Source: Asaia bogorensis (GTDB taxonomy: Bacteria > Pseudomonadota > Alphaproteobacteria > Acetobacterales > Acetobacteraceae). From it: a stretch of DNA of 47,660 nucleotides. The notes beneath the pieces were generated by a model. It made no database searches. It was given only the letters and a program-made list of their open reading frames with translations, and was not told the DNA's origin. Location of the stretch: NCBI GenBank assembly GCA_945869965.1, contig CAMBRC010000023.1, forward strand, positions 1 through 47,660, written 5' to 3'. Shown one piece after another: positions 35,463 to 43,898 of the stretch. How positions within the stretch are numbered: position 1 is the first letter of the stretch; the number at the start of each line of letters is the position of its first letter. Position numbers and translations under genes: made by a program.

Positions 35463-36677
35463 TCAGCCGGGCATGTCGCGAACGAGGATAGCCGGATTGT
35501 CGGCCCAGCGCGCCAGTATGTCCTGGGCGATGTCCCCGATGGCGAGGTCCTCGATGCCGTCGCGCAACGCACGCACCACAGCAGCGGCGATCGCGGCGAG
35601 CGCAAGCTTGGGCGGCGGCAGTGCCTGATGCCATTCGTCGTCGATCGGCCCGATCAAGGCGTTGACGACCCGCAGCGGCCGCAGGGCAGGGCGCAACGAT
35701 TGCGCCAGCGCCAGCGCCGCAGCCTGCGCCGCCGCTGCCCCGCCAAACGCGCCAGGTGCTGCCAACGCATGCGCCGAAATCAGATTCACCCAGGCCACAG
35801 CGGGATACTCCCCATCCGCCGCACGCGCCCGCATCGCCGGCCCCAGCGCCTGCGCCAGCCGCAATGCACCGAGATAGTTCAGCTCCATCGCCTCCCGCGC
35901 CTCGACCATGCCCTGCGCCAGCACGCCGGCCGGCCGCAGGTGCAGCGCCGTATTGATGCAAATCTCCACCCGCCCGCCAAGGCTCGCCGCCATCCGATGC
36001 ACGCTGTCCTGATCGGTCAGGTCGAGCGCCACCGTCTCGATCCCCGCCATCCGCAACCCCGCCGCATCGAACGGCCGCCACGGCTCGGCAATCCCGGCAA
36101 AGACCGTCCGCGCCCCGGCGGCCAGCAGTCCCCGCGCCATCGCCTGCCCAAGCGCCGTGCGCCCATCGGTCACCAGCACCCGCCGCCCCCGCGGATCGGC
36201 GGTCAACTCGCGCCAGGCGGGATCATCATGCATGTCGGGCGTATCCTGCTCGGGCAGCGCCAGCATGACGCCCTGGCCAGCCTTGTCGAGCTTCAGCACC
36301 ATGCGCACACGCCCAGCCGCGTCACCATGCAAATGCGCCACAACCTGCGGTCCGCAATCCAGCTGCACCGTCCCGATCGGCCACGGCGTCCGCGTCCGGA
36401 AATACGGGTCAGCGGCGATACGAATAGTCGTGCGCGCCAGCAACGCACCGCCCGAGGCAACCTCGCGCCATCGCAGCCCAACGCCCAGACACGCCGCACA
36501 GACAGCGCGCGGCGGATACTGCACCAAGTCGCATTCGTCGCAGACCTGCAGCATGAACTGCCCCAGCGCTGCCGCCGCCGCAAGTCCAATGGCCTCCCGC
36601 GATCGCGCCTCTGGCGGCATCAGCGGTGCAGGGGTAAGCGCGAGCGGATCACGCGGCCCGGGCGGCGCCAGCCTCAT
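35463..36677 (-). CDS. DUF35 (zinc ribbon/OB-fold) fused to a degenerate SDR domain
   Basis: A 404-residue fusion. Residues about 35-140 form a DUF35 domain with a rubredoxin-like zinc site (C46, C49, C60, C63) and an OB-fold, the type that partners thiolase-like proteins. Residues about 165-400 look like a short-chain dehydrogenase, but the nucleotide loop reads TDGRTALGQ instead of TGxxxGxG. In the active-site helix the usual Tyr-x-x-x-Lys aligns to Ala and Gln (GGAAAAQAAAL). The SDR half therefore seems catalytically dead or altered. The start overlaps the thiolase-like stop by 4 bases, which supports a complex of the two products. Confidence 0.82.
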   Translation of the reverse strand: MRLAPPGPRDPLALTPAPLMPPEARSREAIGLAAAAALGQFMLQVCDECDLVQYPPRAVCAACLGVGLRWREVASGGALLARTTIRIAADPYFRTRTPWPIGTVQLDCGPQVVAHLHGDAAGRVRMVLKLDKAGQGVMLALPEQDTPDMHDDPAWRELTADPRGRRVLVTDGRTALGQAMARGLLAAGARTVFAGIAEPWRPFDAAGLRMAGIETVALDLTDQDSVHRMAASLGGRVEICINTALHLRPAGVLAQGMVEAREAMELNYLGALRLAQALGPAMRARAADGEYPAVAWVNLISAHALAAPGAFGGAAAAQAAALALAQSLRPALRPLRVVNALIGPIDDEWHQALPPPKLALAAIAAAVVRALRDGIEDLAIGDIAQDILARWADNPAILVRDMPG

Positions 36678-37840
36678 TGCGCCCCCTCCAGAACCGCCGC
36701 CGCCGAACAAAGGCCGCGATCGTAGTTGATCATCCCGAACCCGGACACCAACGCCCGAACCGCGCCTTCAACCTGCACCCCCAGCGCCTGCCCGGTCACC
36801 TGCCGCAACGCCTCGACCAGCCCGAGATGCCCGCCCGCCGCCCCCGCCTGGCCAACCGACAACTGTCCGCCGCTGGTGTTGTGCGGAAAATCCCCCCCGG
36901 CGGTAAGGTCATGCGCCCGGACAAACGCCGCCGCCTCGCCCTTGCCGCAGAACCCAAGATCCTCAAGCTGCATCATGACAATCACCGGATAGTCGTCATA
37001 CGTCTGCACCACGTCGACATCGCCAGGCGCACACCCAGCCATCGCCCACAACTCGTCCCGATCCATCGCCCACCCGCCACGCGCCTGGATCGCATCATCC
37101 GCAAACCCATGATGCCGCTCGATCGCTGCGCGCAAATGCGCACACGCCACCCCTTGGCCGCGCGCGGTCTCCTCGCGCATTACCAAAAACGCCTCGGCTC
37201 CGGCGCATGGCATCACGCAATCGAACAGCGCCAAGGGATCGGCCACCATCCGCGCGCCGAGATACCCCGCCATGCCGAGCGGCGTCTTCATCAACGCATG
37301 AGGATACGACAATGCATTCTCGCGCTGGGCGATGCAGATGCGGCCGAAATCCTCCCGCGTCACGCCGTAGCGCCGCATATAGGCGTCGGTCATCAGCGCA
37401 AACATCGCGTTCGGCCCGCCGCCGCCATAGGGATAGCTGGCATCGCTGGCAAAGCGGCTGAACCCCGCCAATTGCTGGCGAAACGAATCCGGAGCGTTGC
37501 CATCCCCCGCCACAACTGCCACGACATCCGCATCTCCGGCCTGCACCGCTCGCGCTGCCCGCCGCACGGCCACAACAGCACTCGCCCCCCCCATTGGCAC
37601 ATGATCGAGCCAGCGCGGCGAAAGCCCGAAATGCTGCGTCAATCCAACCGCCGTGTCGCTCCCCAGCGAAAAACTCGACACGATCAGCCCATCAAGCTGC
37701 CGCTTCTCCAGCCCGGCCCCGCGCAACACTTCCCGCAGCGCCCGCCCGATCCACCAATGCGCGCCATGAATCGAAAACCGCTGGTACGGAATGCTGACCG
37801 GCACCGCCAGCACAACCCCATCATACCCCCGCCGCCGCAT
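36674..37840 (-). CDS. Thiolase-like protein (SCP2/lipid-transfer type) lacking classical catalytic residues
   Basis: About 388 residues with a thiolase fold, of the type found beside DUF35 proteins. The nucleophilic Cys segment of true thiolases is replaced by VPMGGASAV, and the GHPxG His motif by SVGQAGAAGG. It is thus unlikely to be a thiolase; relatives paired with DUF35 proteins (Ltp2-like) act as retro-aldolases on acyl-CoA thioesters, and the segment TYDDYPVIV offers Tyr residues of the kind used there. That function is inferred. The start is ATG at 37840 (a TTG directly before it is an alternative), 9 bases after the iorB stop. Confidence 0.82.
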   Translation of the reverse strand: MRRRGYDGVVLAVPVSIPYQRFSIHGAHWWIGRALREVLRGAGLEKRQLDGLIVSSFSLGSDTAVGLTQHFGLSPRWLDHVPMGGASAVVAVRRAARAVQAGDADVVAVVAGDGNAPDSFRQQLAGFSRFASDASYPYGGGGPNAMFALMTDAYMRRYGVTREDFGRICIAQRENALSYPHALMKTPLGMAGYLGARMVADPLALFDCVMPCAGAEAFLVMREETARGQGVACAHLRAAIERHHGFADDAIQARGGWAMDRDELWAMAGCAPGDVDVVQTYDDYPVIVMMQLEDLGFCGKGEAAAFVRAHDLTAGGDFPHNTSGGQLSVGQAGAAGGHLGLVEALRQVTGQALGVQVEGAVRALVSGFGMINYDRGLCSAAAVLEGAQ

Positions 37841-37849
37841 CAACTGCCG

Positions 37850-39364
37850 TTACGCATGCATCGGATGCTCCAGCGTGCGGATCGTCGCAATCGCTCCCTC
37901 CAGCATCGTCCCATCCTCATCCGCCAGCGCCGCATCGCGCAGCCGCCGAACCCAATCGGCCGCATCCGTCCGCCCCTCCACCAGCTTCACCGCCGCCATC
38001 ACCCGGTCGAACTTTCCGGCCCCGCGCGCGTGCGTGTCGCTATACCCCTTCACCAGCCGCCGGCACGCCAGCATTTCGACCGCCAAACGATAATCCCGCC
38101 CTACCTGCCCCGCCACCGCATCAAGCCACACCCCCATATGCGCCATCTCCCGCCCATGCCGCAGCAACCCGCGCCGCCGCGGCCGCAACCGCGCCACCAG
38201 CCACAACTGCAAGAAACCCCAAACAGTCGCCGTCCGCACCCGCCGCGGTCGCTCGAACACCGCCCGCAACACCCGCGTCGCCAGCGCCGAGCGCTCCAGT
38301 GCCGCACCCAGTCTGGCCGGCATCGTCGCCACCAACTCCTGCACCCGCGGATGCATGAACTCGGTTGTCTCCACAATCTGCCCAGCCCCGGCCTGCACCT
38401 CCCCGCGCACCCGCCTGCCGCGGCTGGCCCGCGTCTTCAGATCGGCCACCCGGATCGGATCGTCATACGCCATCGCCACCGCAACCTGCCGTGCTGCCTC
38501 AACGGTCAGCGCAAACCCGTGCGCCGCACCGTCCAGCGCGGCAAACCGCGCCACGATATCCAGATACTCATGCCCGTACGCCGCGTCCTGATAATCCGCC
38601 ACCCGCCGCAGCCCGTGCCCCAGCATCTCCTTTGCAGCACTCGGAAATTCCGCATCCACCCGCCCCTGCGCCGCGGCAAACTCCGCCCGCTCAGCACCCG
38701 GACCTGCCACGACCGCCGCACCAGCCACCGGCGCCGCCACCGCCATAACCGGCGCCAGCACCGCATCATACCCGCCCGCAAACGCCGCCAGGCTGCCCCC
38801 AACCCCAACGCCCGCGCCCCGGATCGCCGCCTCGAACGCCGCCCGCCCAAACGGCAAAGCTCCAGACGCACACAGCGCCCCAAACAGCGCCGCCGAGATC
38901 ACGCTGCCCGCCTCCTCCGCCACCGCCTGCATATCCGCCGCCAGAAACCGCCGCGACAGGCCCGCCGCAGCCGCCAACACCGGCCCGCTATCCGCCACCC
39001 CATCGCCCGGCTTGATCTTCTCCACCATCGACAGCGACCGGTGCGTCGATGCAATCAAAACCGTCCGCTCCGGCGACACCAGCCCGCGCTGCATCGCCCG
39101 CCCCGCCTCCATCAGCTCGGCGGCAATCACCACATCGACATCCCCCGGCACCGGCATCAGCGCCAAAACCGGCAAAACCCCAGCCGAAGCCTGGATGATC
39201 TCCACATAATAGATCGTCGCCCCGGTCCGCTGCGCCACCCCCGGCACCGAGGTCGACTGCGCCACCCAACCCGCATCCTCCGCCAACGAAACAATCCAGT
39301 CCGCCAGCACCCCCCCGCCCTGTCCCCCCATGGCGGTAATCGCAATACAGATCGGCCGCGTCAT
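37850..39364 (-). CDS. iorB: Indolepyruvate oxidoreductase subunit IorB, long form
   Basis: A 504-residue gamma-domain subunit of a 2-keto-acid:acceptor oxidoreductase. The N-terminal part has the conserved AITAMGGQGGGVLADWI and SVPGVAQRTGATIYYVE. It is much longer than the ~200-residue archaeal IorB; the added C-terminal half is typical of the long form in aerobic proteobacteria. The start (MTRPICIAITAMGG) overlaps the iorA stop by one base; a longer upstream frame is shadow sequence inside iorA. With IorA it would convert indolepyruvate or a similar aryl-pyruvate to the acyl-CoA. Confidence 0.9.
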   Translation of the reverse strand: MTRPICIAITAMGGQGGGVLADWIVSLAEDAGWVAQSTSVPGVAQRTGATIYYVEIIQASAGVLPVLALMPVPGDVDVVIAAELMEAGRAMQRGLVSPERTVLIASTHRSLSMVEKIKPGDGVADSGPVLAAAAGLSRRFLAADMQAVAEEAGSVISAALFGALCASGALPFGRAAFEAAIRGAGVGVGGSLAAFAGGYDAVLAPVMAVAAPVAGAAVVAGPGAERAEFAAAQGRVDAEFPSAAKEMLGHGLRRVADYQDAAYGHEYLDIVARFAALDGAAHGFALTVEAARQVAVAMAYDDPIRVADLKTRASRGRRVRGEVQAGAGQIVETTEFMHPRVQELVATMPARLGAALERSALATRVLRAVFERPRRVRTATVWGFLQLWLVARLRPRRRGLLRHGREMAHMGVWLDAVAGQVGRDYRLAVEMLACRRLVKGYSDTHARGAGKFDRVMAAVKLVEGRTDAADWVRRLRDAALADEDGTMLEGAIATIRTLEHPMHA

Positions 39365-41523
39365 CACCCGACCGCCAGCACGCGCGCTGCCCGCCGTGCC
39401 TGCAACCACCCGATCACCCCCTGCCGCAGCCCCGCCACCGCCCGCTCGACCCAGCCGGGATTGTGCACGATATCCGCCCGATAAAACGACGGGCACAACA
39501 CCGCCGCCTCCGCCACCTCACCACAGTTCCCGCACCCAACACAGGAATTGTCGATCGCCACCACCGGATCCGGCTTCAGCGGATCGCCCGACGGCTTGGT
39601 CGACAGTGACGGACACCCCGACAGCCGGATGCACGCATGATCCCCGGTGCACACATCCTCATCCACCCCGAACCGCGGCTTGACCATCCGCTTCCCGCGC
39701 TTGACCGCCGCGGCAAAAATCGGCCGCTCCCGCCGCTGCCGGTTCAGCATGCATTCCGAGGACGCAATGATAAACTTCGGCCCCGCGTCGCGCGTCGTCA
39801 GCGCCTCGCGCAACACATCGCGCATCCGGCGGACATCATACGTCCGGTCCACCCGCCGCACCCATGTCGCCCCCACCCCGCGCACCGCCGCCTCGATCGG
39901 ATGATTGGTGCTGCGCCCCTTCGGCTCCGCCCGCGATGACAGCAAATCCTGTCCCCCGGTCGCCGCCGAATAGTGGTTGTCGACAATCACCGTGACGCTG
40001 TCATGCTTGTTGTAGACCGCGTTGCCGACGCCGTTGACCAGTCCGTTATGCCAGAACCCGCCATCTCCCATCACCGACAGCGTCCGCTTGCCCGCCGGCA
40101 CCTGGCCAGCGGCTCCCTGAAACGCTGCGGCCGATGACGACCCCAACCCATAGCCCATCGTTGAGGATCCGATATTGAACGGCTCGTTCAGCGCGAACAG
40201 ATGGCAGCCGATATCGCCGGTAATGTGGTGCGGCCCCAACTCCTGCTGCACCAGCTTCATCGCCGCAAAGATCGGCCGTTCCGGACACCCGGTGCAGAAA
40301 CTCGGCGGCCGTGCCGGCACCGTCTGCGCCAAAGCCTGCGCCAACGCCCCCGCCAGCACCGGCCGCGCATCCGGCGCGCTCGCCAGCGTCACCTCCGGCG
40401 CATACTTCGCCAAGAATCCGCGAACCCCATCCCCCAAAACCTGCGCCGTATACTCGCCCGCCATCGGCAGGAAATCCTTGCCGGCAATCCGCGTCGAAAC
40501 ATCCGCCCGCCGCAAAACCGTATTCAGCGCCTGCTCCAAAAACTCCGGCTGCCCCTCCTCCACCATCAACACCGCCCGCTTGCCGGCGCAAAATTCCGCC
40601 AGCTCCTCATCCACCAGGGGATAAGTGACGTTCAGCACATGCAGCGGAATCCGCGTCGCCCCCCAGACATCGGCCAGCCCCAGCCCCTGCAACGCCCGGA
40701 TCACCCCGTTGTACATCCCGCCCTGCGTAATGATCCCGACCTCGGCGACATCCCCCTCAAACGTCTCGTTCAACCCATGCTCGCGAATATACCGCACAGC
40801 ATTCGGCCAACGGCTCCGCACCTTCTCCTGCTCATGCACATAACTCGCCGGCGGCAGCACAATCCGCATCGGGTCACGCACCGGGTTCTCGAGCGCCTGC
40901 GCCAAGGAAAACCCCGGCTTGCGATTATCCTTCGCCGCAAAACGCCCATGCACATGACAGGCCCGGATCCGCAGCTGCAACATCACCGGCGTGTTGCTCG
41001 CCTCGGACAGCGCAAACCCATGCTCCACCGCCGAAACAATGCTCGGCAAATTCGGCCGGGGGTCCAACAGCCAAATCTGCGACTTCATCGCAAACGCATG
41101 CGTCCGCTCCTGCATAATGGAGGAACCCTCGCCATAATCCTCCCCGATCACAATCAGCGCCCCGCCCATCACTCCGCCCGAAGCCAGGTTCGACAAGGCA
41201 TCGCTCGCCACATTCGTTCCCGCCGTGGACTTCCACGTCACCGCGCCCCGAATGGGATAATTGACCGACGCCGCCAAGGTCGAAGCCGCCGCCGCTTCGC
41301 TCGCGCTGCTCTCGAAATGAACCCCCAGCTCGCCCAGAATTCCCTGCGCATCCGACAGCACATCCATCAGGTGCGAAATCGGCGCCCCCTGATACCCCGC
41401 AACATACCCAACCCCCGACTGCAACAGCGCCTTGGTCACCGCCAAGATGCCCTCGCCGCGAAAAACCTCGCCCGCCCCAAGGCGCAAATCCTGCACCTCC
41501 CGCGCGAAGGACCGCTCAGCCAT
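39364..41523 (-). CDS. iorA: Indolepyruvate oxidoreductase subunit IorA
   Basis: A 719-residue thiamine-diphosphate enzyme subunit. In order: pyrimidine-binding domain (GYQGAPISHLMDVL), middle domain, and pyrophosphate-binding domain with GDIGCHLF and the ThDP motif GDGGFWHNGLVNGVGN. A C-terminal ferredoxin-like part has Cys in VCTGDHACIRLSGCPS and CVGCGNCGEVAEAAVLCPS for iron-sulfur clusters. It catalyses oxidative decarboxylation of aryl-pyruvates to aryl-acetyl-CoA, passing electrons to a low-potential carrier. AGGAGG lies 6 bases before the ATG, making it a well-translated first gene of the operon iorA-iorB-thiolase-like-DUF35/SDR-cyclase. Confidence 0.94.
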   Translation of the reverse strand: MAERSFAREVQDLRLGAGEVFRGEGILAVTKALLQSGVGYVAGYQGAPISHLMDVLSDAQGILGELGVHFESSASEAAAASTLAASVNYPIRGAVTWKSTAGTNVASDALSNLASGGVMGGALIVIGEDYGEGSSIMQERTHAFAMKSQIWLLDPRPNLPSIVSAVEHGFALSEASNTPVMLQLRIRACHVHGRFAAKDNRKPGFSLAQALENPVRDPMRIVLPPASYVHEQEKVRSRWPNAVRYIREHGLNETFEGDVAEVGIITQGGMYNGVIRALQGLGLADVWGATRIPLHVLNVTYPLVDEELAEFCAGKRAVLMVEEGQPEFLEQALNTVLRRADVSTRIAGKDFLPMAGEYTAQVLGDGVRGFLAKYAPEVTLASAPDARPVLAGALAQALAQTVPARPPSFCTGCPERPIFAAMKLVQQELGPHHITGDIGCHLFALNEPFNIGSSTMGYGLGSSSAAAFQGAAGQVPAGKRTLSVMGDGGFWHNGLVNGVGNAVYNKHDSVTVIVDNHYSAATGGQDLLSSRAEPKGRSTNHPIEAAVRGVGATWVRRVDRTYDVRRMRDVLREALTTRDAGPKFIIASSECMLNRQRRERPIFAAAVKRGKRMVKPRFGVDEDVCTGDHACIRLSGCPSLSTKPSGDPLKPDPVVAIDNSCVGCGNCGEVAEAAVLCPSFYRADIVHNPGWVERAVAGLRQGVIGWLQARRAARVLAVG

Positions 41524-41590
41524 GCCGCACCTCCTTAGCTACGCCGCCGAGTTGAGCCGCACGGCCCAATCACGTCAACCAATGCCAAAG

Positions 41591-41640
41591 GCAAGGAGTC
41601 TTCTTTTTGTGAACAAAAAGAAGCAAAAAAACTTCATCCA
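41591..41640. repeat. AT-rich hairpin element, left half only (copy 7)
   Basis: The GCAAGGAG border and the left hairpin at 41600-41623 (arms CTTCTTTTTGT/ACAAAAAGAAG) are followed by CAAAAAAACTTCATCC. The right hairpin is absent; a G-rich stretch (41660-41720) follows. It lies between the divergent iorA and hypothetical genes, the only copy in a divergent gap. The rest of 41641-41790 holds an AT-rich stretch with TAATAT at 41779-41784, which may be a -10 box for the gene at 41791. Confidence 0.7.
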
Positions 41641-41790
41641 CAAGAATCTTCTCTCCCCTCGCGCTTGGGCGGGGGGAGCCGGAGGGGGGGCCTCCCACCC
41701 CACCTACACGGCGGCAAGGTATCTGAAAAAAATCAGTCAATAGCAAAATTTTTCTTTCCATCCGCAAGGCCTCCGGATAATATCCCCGCA

Positions 41791-42321
41791 ATGACAAACA
41801 GGTCCCCCCTGGCCGACCAGTTCGCTGGCTTGCGCGCCATCCCCACCACCCCCAACGCTGTCAGCCGGATTCTGTCCACCGCCCTGCACACCCTGATCGC
41901 CGCCATCTTCGCGCGCATCTTCGCCCGCCTCGAACAAATCCTGGCACTCTGGCAAGCCGGAACCCTCCCCGCGCCACAGCCGCGTGCCCCGGCCCGCCCT
42001 GTCGCTGCCCAACGCCCCGGCGCCGGCGCGCAGCCGCTTCCGCGTGGCCAAATCCTCCGCCACAGCCGACTCCAATTGCGCCAGCCGCGCCGCCGCCAGC
42101 GCGCTGTCCCGCGTCAGCCGCCTTCTGCCGCCCCGCCGCGTCGGCGAAACCCGCTATCCCCCCCACGCGCGCCACCGGCCAAAGCCTGCCCCAGCCGTCG
42201 CAAAATCCCCCTTTGCGGCATCGCCGACGCGCGCCTTAATTGTTACGATATCAAAACAACAAATCCCACCCTCAGCCACGCCCGCATTCTCCCATTTCCC
42301 GTCCCCCGCTTTCGCGTCTAA
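41791..42321 (+). CDS. Hypothetical protein with helical N-terminus and Arg/Pro-rich tail
   Basis: A 176-codon frame of unknown function. The first 65 residues are plausible protein: a polar start (MTNRSPLADQFAGL), then a long hydrophobic/amphipathic helix (ALHTLIAAIFARIFARL) and QAGTLPAP. After that it becomes an Arg/Pro-rich low-complexity stretch and runs through the GATATC motif at 42237. Another frame has a stop exactly at 42237, just before that motif, so the true end may differ or a frameshift may exist. The QAGT-P segment and overall style recall the hypothetical protein at 24032-24709, and both lie in the same direction just upstream of an ABC operon. The N-terminal part is likely real; the C-terminus is doubtful. 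Confidence 0.5.
   Translation: MTNRSPLADQFAGLRAIPTTPNAVSRILSTALHTLIAAIFARIFARLEQILALWQAGTLPAPQPRAPARPVAAQRPGAGAQPLPRGQILRHSRLQLRQPRRRQRAVPRQPPSAAPPRRRNPLSPPRAPPAKACPSRRKIPLCGIADARLNCYDIKTTNPTLSHARILPFPVPRFRV
42237..42256 (+). promoter_or_regulatory. Palindromic GATATC motif upstream of ABC operon (site 2)
   Basis: TAATTGTTACGATATCAAAA, identical over its first 17 bases to site 1 at 23989-24010 when both are read toward their operons. It ends 105 bases before the binding-protein start. It is likely a shared operator or promoter core. Confidence 0.55.
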
Positions 42322-42361
42322 AACCCTCGCCAACCGAACCGACAACACACAGGGGGTTTCC

Positions 42362-43873
42362 ATGGCTGAGTTCTCACGCCGCGGCTTGCTCGCGACACTC
42401 GCCGCCGCCGGCCTGCCTGCCACCGCCCTCGCCCAGGCCAAGGATTCCGTGACCATCGGCTGGCCCAGCGACGTCCCGGCCTGGGACCCCAACCAGCGCT
42501 TCGTGCCGGACGCCCAGCCGATCTTCAAGATGGTCTACGACCAGCCGCTCGACCAGGACTCCCGCCTCCACCTGGTGCCCAACCTGATCAAGACCTGGAA
42601 AATGGCGCCGGATGGCCTCAGCCTGTCCGTCGAACTGCGCGACGACGTCAGCTTCCACGACGGCTCGAAAATGACCTCGGCCGATTTCCGCTGGACCTTC
42701 TTCGACCGCATCAAGGCCGGCCACAAGGTCGACATCGCCCAGTCCTGGCGCAAGGTCATCGACATCGAAACCCCCACCCCGACCACCGCGATCATGCGCT
42801 TCGACAGCCCGGCCCCCACCGCCCCCGCCTGGCTGGCCTTCCTCGGCAGCTACATCGTCCCCAAGGCCTACATGGAGCGGGTCGGCCTCGAAGCCTTCAA
42901 CGCCAAGCCCATCGGCACCGGCCCCTTCAAACTGGTCGAATACCAGCTCAACGCCCGCATCGTCCTCGAACGCAACGACCAGTACTGGGGCCACAAGCCG
43001 GCTCTCAAGCGCGTCACCATCGAGATCATCAAGGACACCTCGGCCCGCGTCGCCGCGGTGCAATCGGGCAAGGTCGACCTGACCATCTCCGTCCCGGTCC
43101 GCGAAGTCGCCCGCCTCGGCGCCATGCCCGCCCTGGCCGCCGAGCTGAACCCGATCACCCGGGTGATCCTGCTCCAGGTCCGCCACGACGAAGGCTTCGC
43201 CGACCGCAACATCCGCCTCGCCGCCCACCACGCCATCGACAAAAAGGCGCTCAGCCAGGCCTTTTACGGCGGTGCCGCCGTCCCCCTCTCGGTCCCCGCC
43301 ACCCCCGGCTCGCCCGGCCATCTCGACGACTTCACCTTCGCCAACGACCCCAACCTGTCGATCCAGCTCCTCGCCCAATCCGGCTATTCCGTCGCCAAGC
43401 CGGCAAAAATCCGCATGGCCACCACCAACGGCACCTTCCCCAGCGACTACGACATCGCGAGGGCCATCGTCGCCATGTGGAAGAAAATCGGCATCGAAGC
43501 CGAGCTGGAAGTCATCGAGTCCGCCAAGTATTTCGAGCTGAACCGCGGCAACAAGCTGCCCGAGGCCACACTCTATTCGTTCGACAACGCCACCGGCGAC
43601 CCGGAGATCTATGCCGGCTACCTGCTGAACCCCAAGCTGCCCTTCTCGCCGTGGAAGGACATGACCCTGGGCCAGAAGGTGATCGACATGTTCAACGTGC
43701 CCGGCGAGGCCGAGCGCATCGCCGGCTGGCGCGCGATCAATCGTGAGGCGGTCGAAATGGGCGCCTGCATGCCCTTGCTGCAAAGTGTGCAGACCCTGGT
43801 GCGCCAGAAATCCCTGGCCTATCGCCCTTACGGCAATGGCTGGGTGCTGCCCCAGACGATGGAATGGATCTGA
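42362..43873 (+). CDS. Extracellular solute-binding protein, family 5
   Basis: A 503-residue periplasmic binding protein. The N-terminus FSRRGLLATLAAAGLPATALAQA is a twin-arginine-like export signal, with cleavage likely after ALAQA near residue 24. Family-5 blocks: WDPNQRFVPDAQPIFKMVYD, LRDDVSFHDGSKMTSADF, PIGTGPFKLVEY and a C-terminal segment with Pro-Glu-Ile-Tyr. AGGGGG precedes the ATG. It is the first gene of the fourth importer operon. The ligand is unknown; a link to the adjacent divergent iorA operon is possible but only by position. Confidence 0.93.
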   Translation: MAEFSRRGLLATLAAAGLPATALAQAKDSVTIGWPSDVPAWDPNQRFVPDAQPIFKMVYDQPLDQDSRLHLVPNLIKTWKMAPDGLSLSVELRDDVSFHDGSKMTSADFRWTFFDRIKAGHKVDIAQSWRKVIDIETPTPTTAIMRFDSPAPTAPAWLAFLGSYIVPKAYMERVGLEAFNAKPIGTGPFKLVEYQLNARIVLERNDQYWGHKPALKRVTIEIIKDTSARVAAVQSGKVDLTISVPVREVARLGAMPALAAELNPITRVILLQVRHDEGFADRNIRLAAHHAIDKKALSQAFYGGAAVPLSVPATPGSPGHLDDFTFANDPNLSIQLLAQSGYSVAKPAKIRMATTNGTFPSDYDIARAIVAMWKKIGIEAELEVIESAKYFELNRGNKLPEATLYSFDNATGDPEIYAGYLLNPKLPFSPWKDMTLGQKVIDMFNVPGEAERIAGWRAINREAVEMGACMPLLQSVQTLVRQKSLAYRPYGNGWVLPQTMEWI

Positions 43874-43898
43874 CCTGCCTGATCCGCCACGGGGCAAG

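Noticed and set aside
35443-36081. N-terminal extension of the cyclase-family gene into the DUF35/SDR gene
   Set aside because: The extra part is Gly/Ala/Arg shadow sequence of the neighbouring gene in another frame; the true start has a good ribosome site at 35442.
36677-39484. Plus-strand frame of about 935 codons opposite iorB and the thiolase-like gene
   Set aside because: Arg/His/Pro-rich shadow of minus-strand genes with clear families; no start site or domain.
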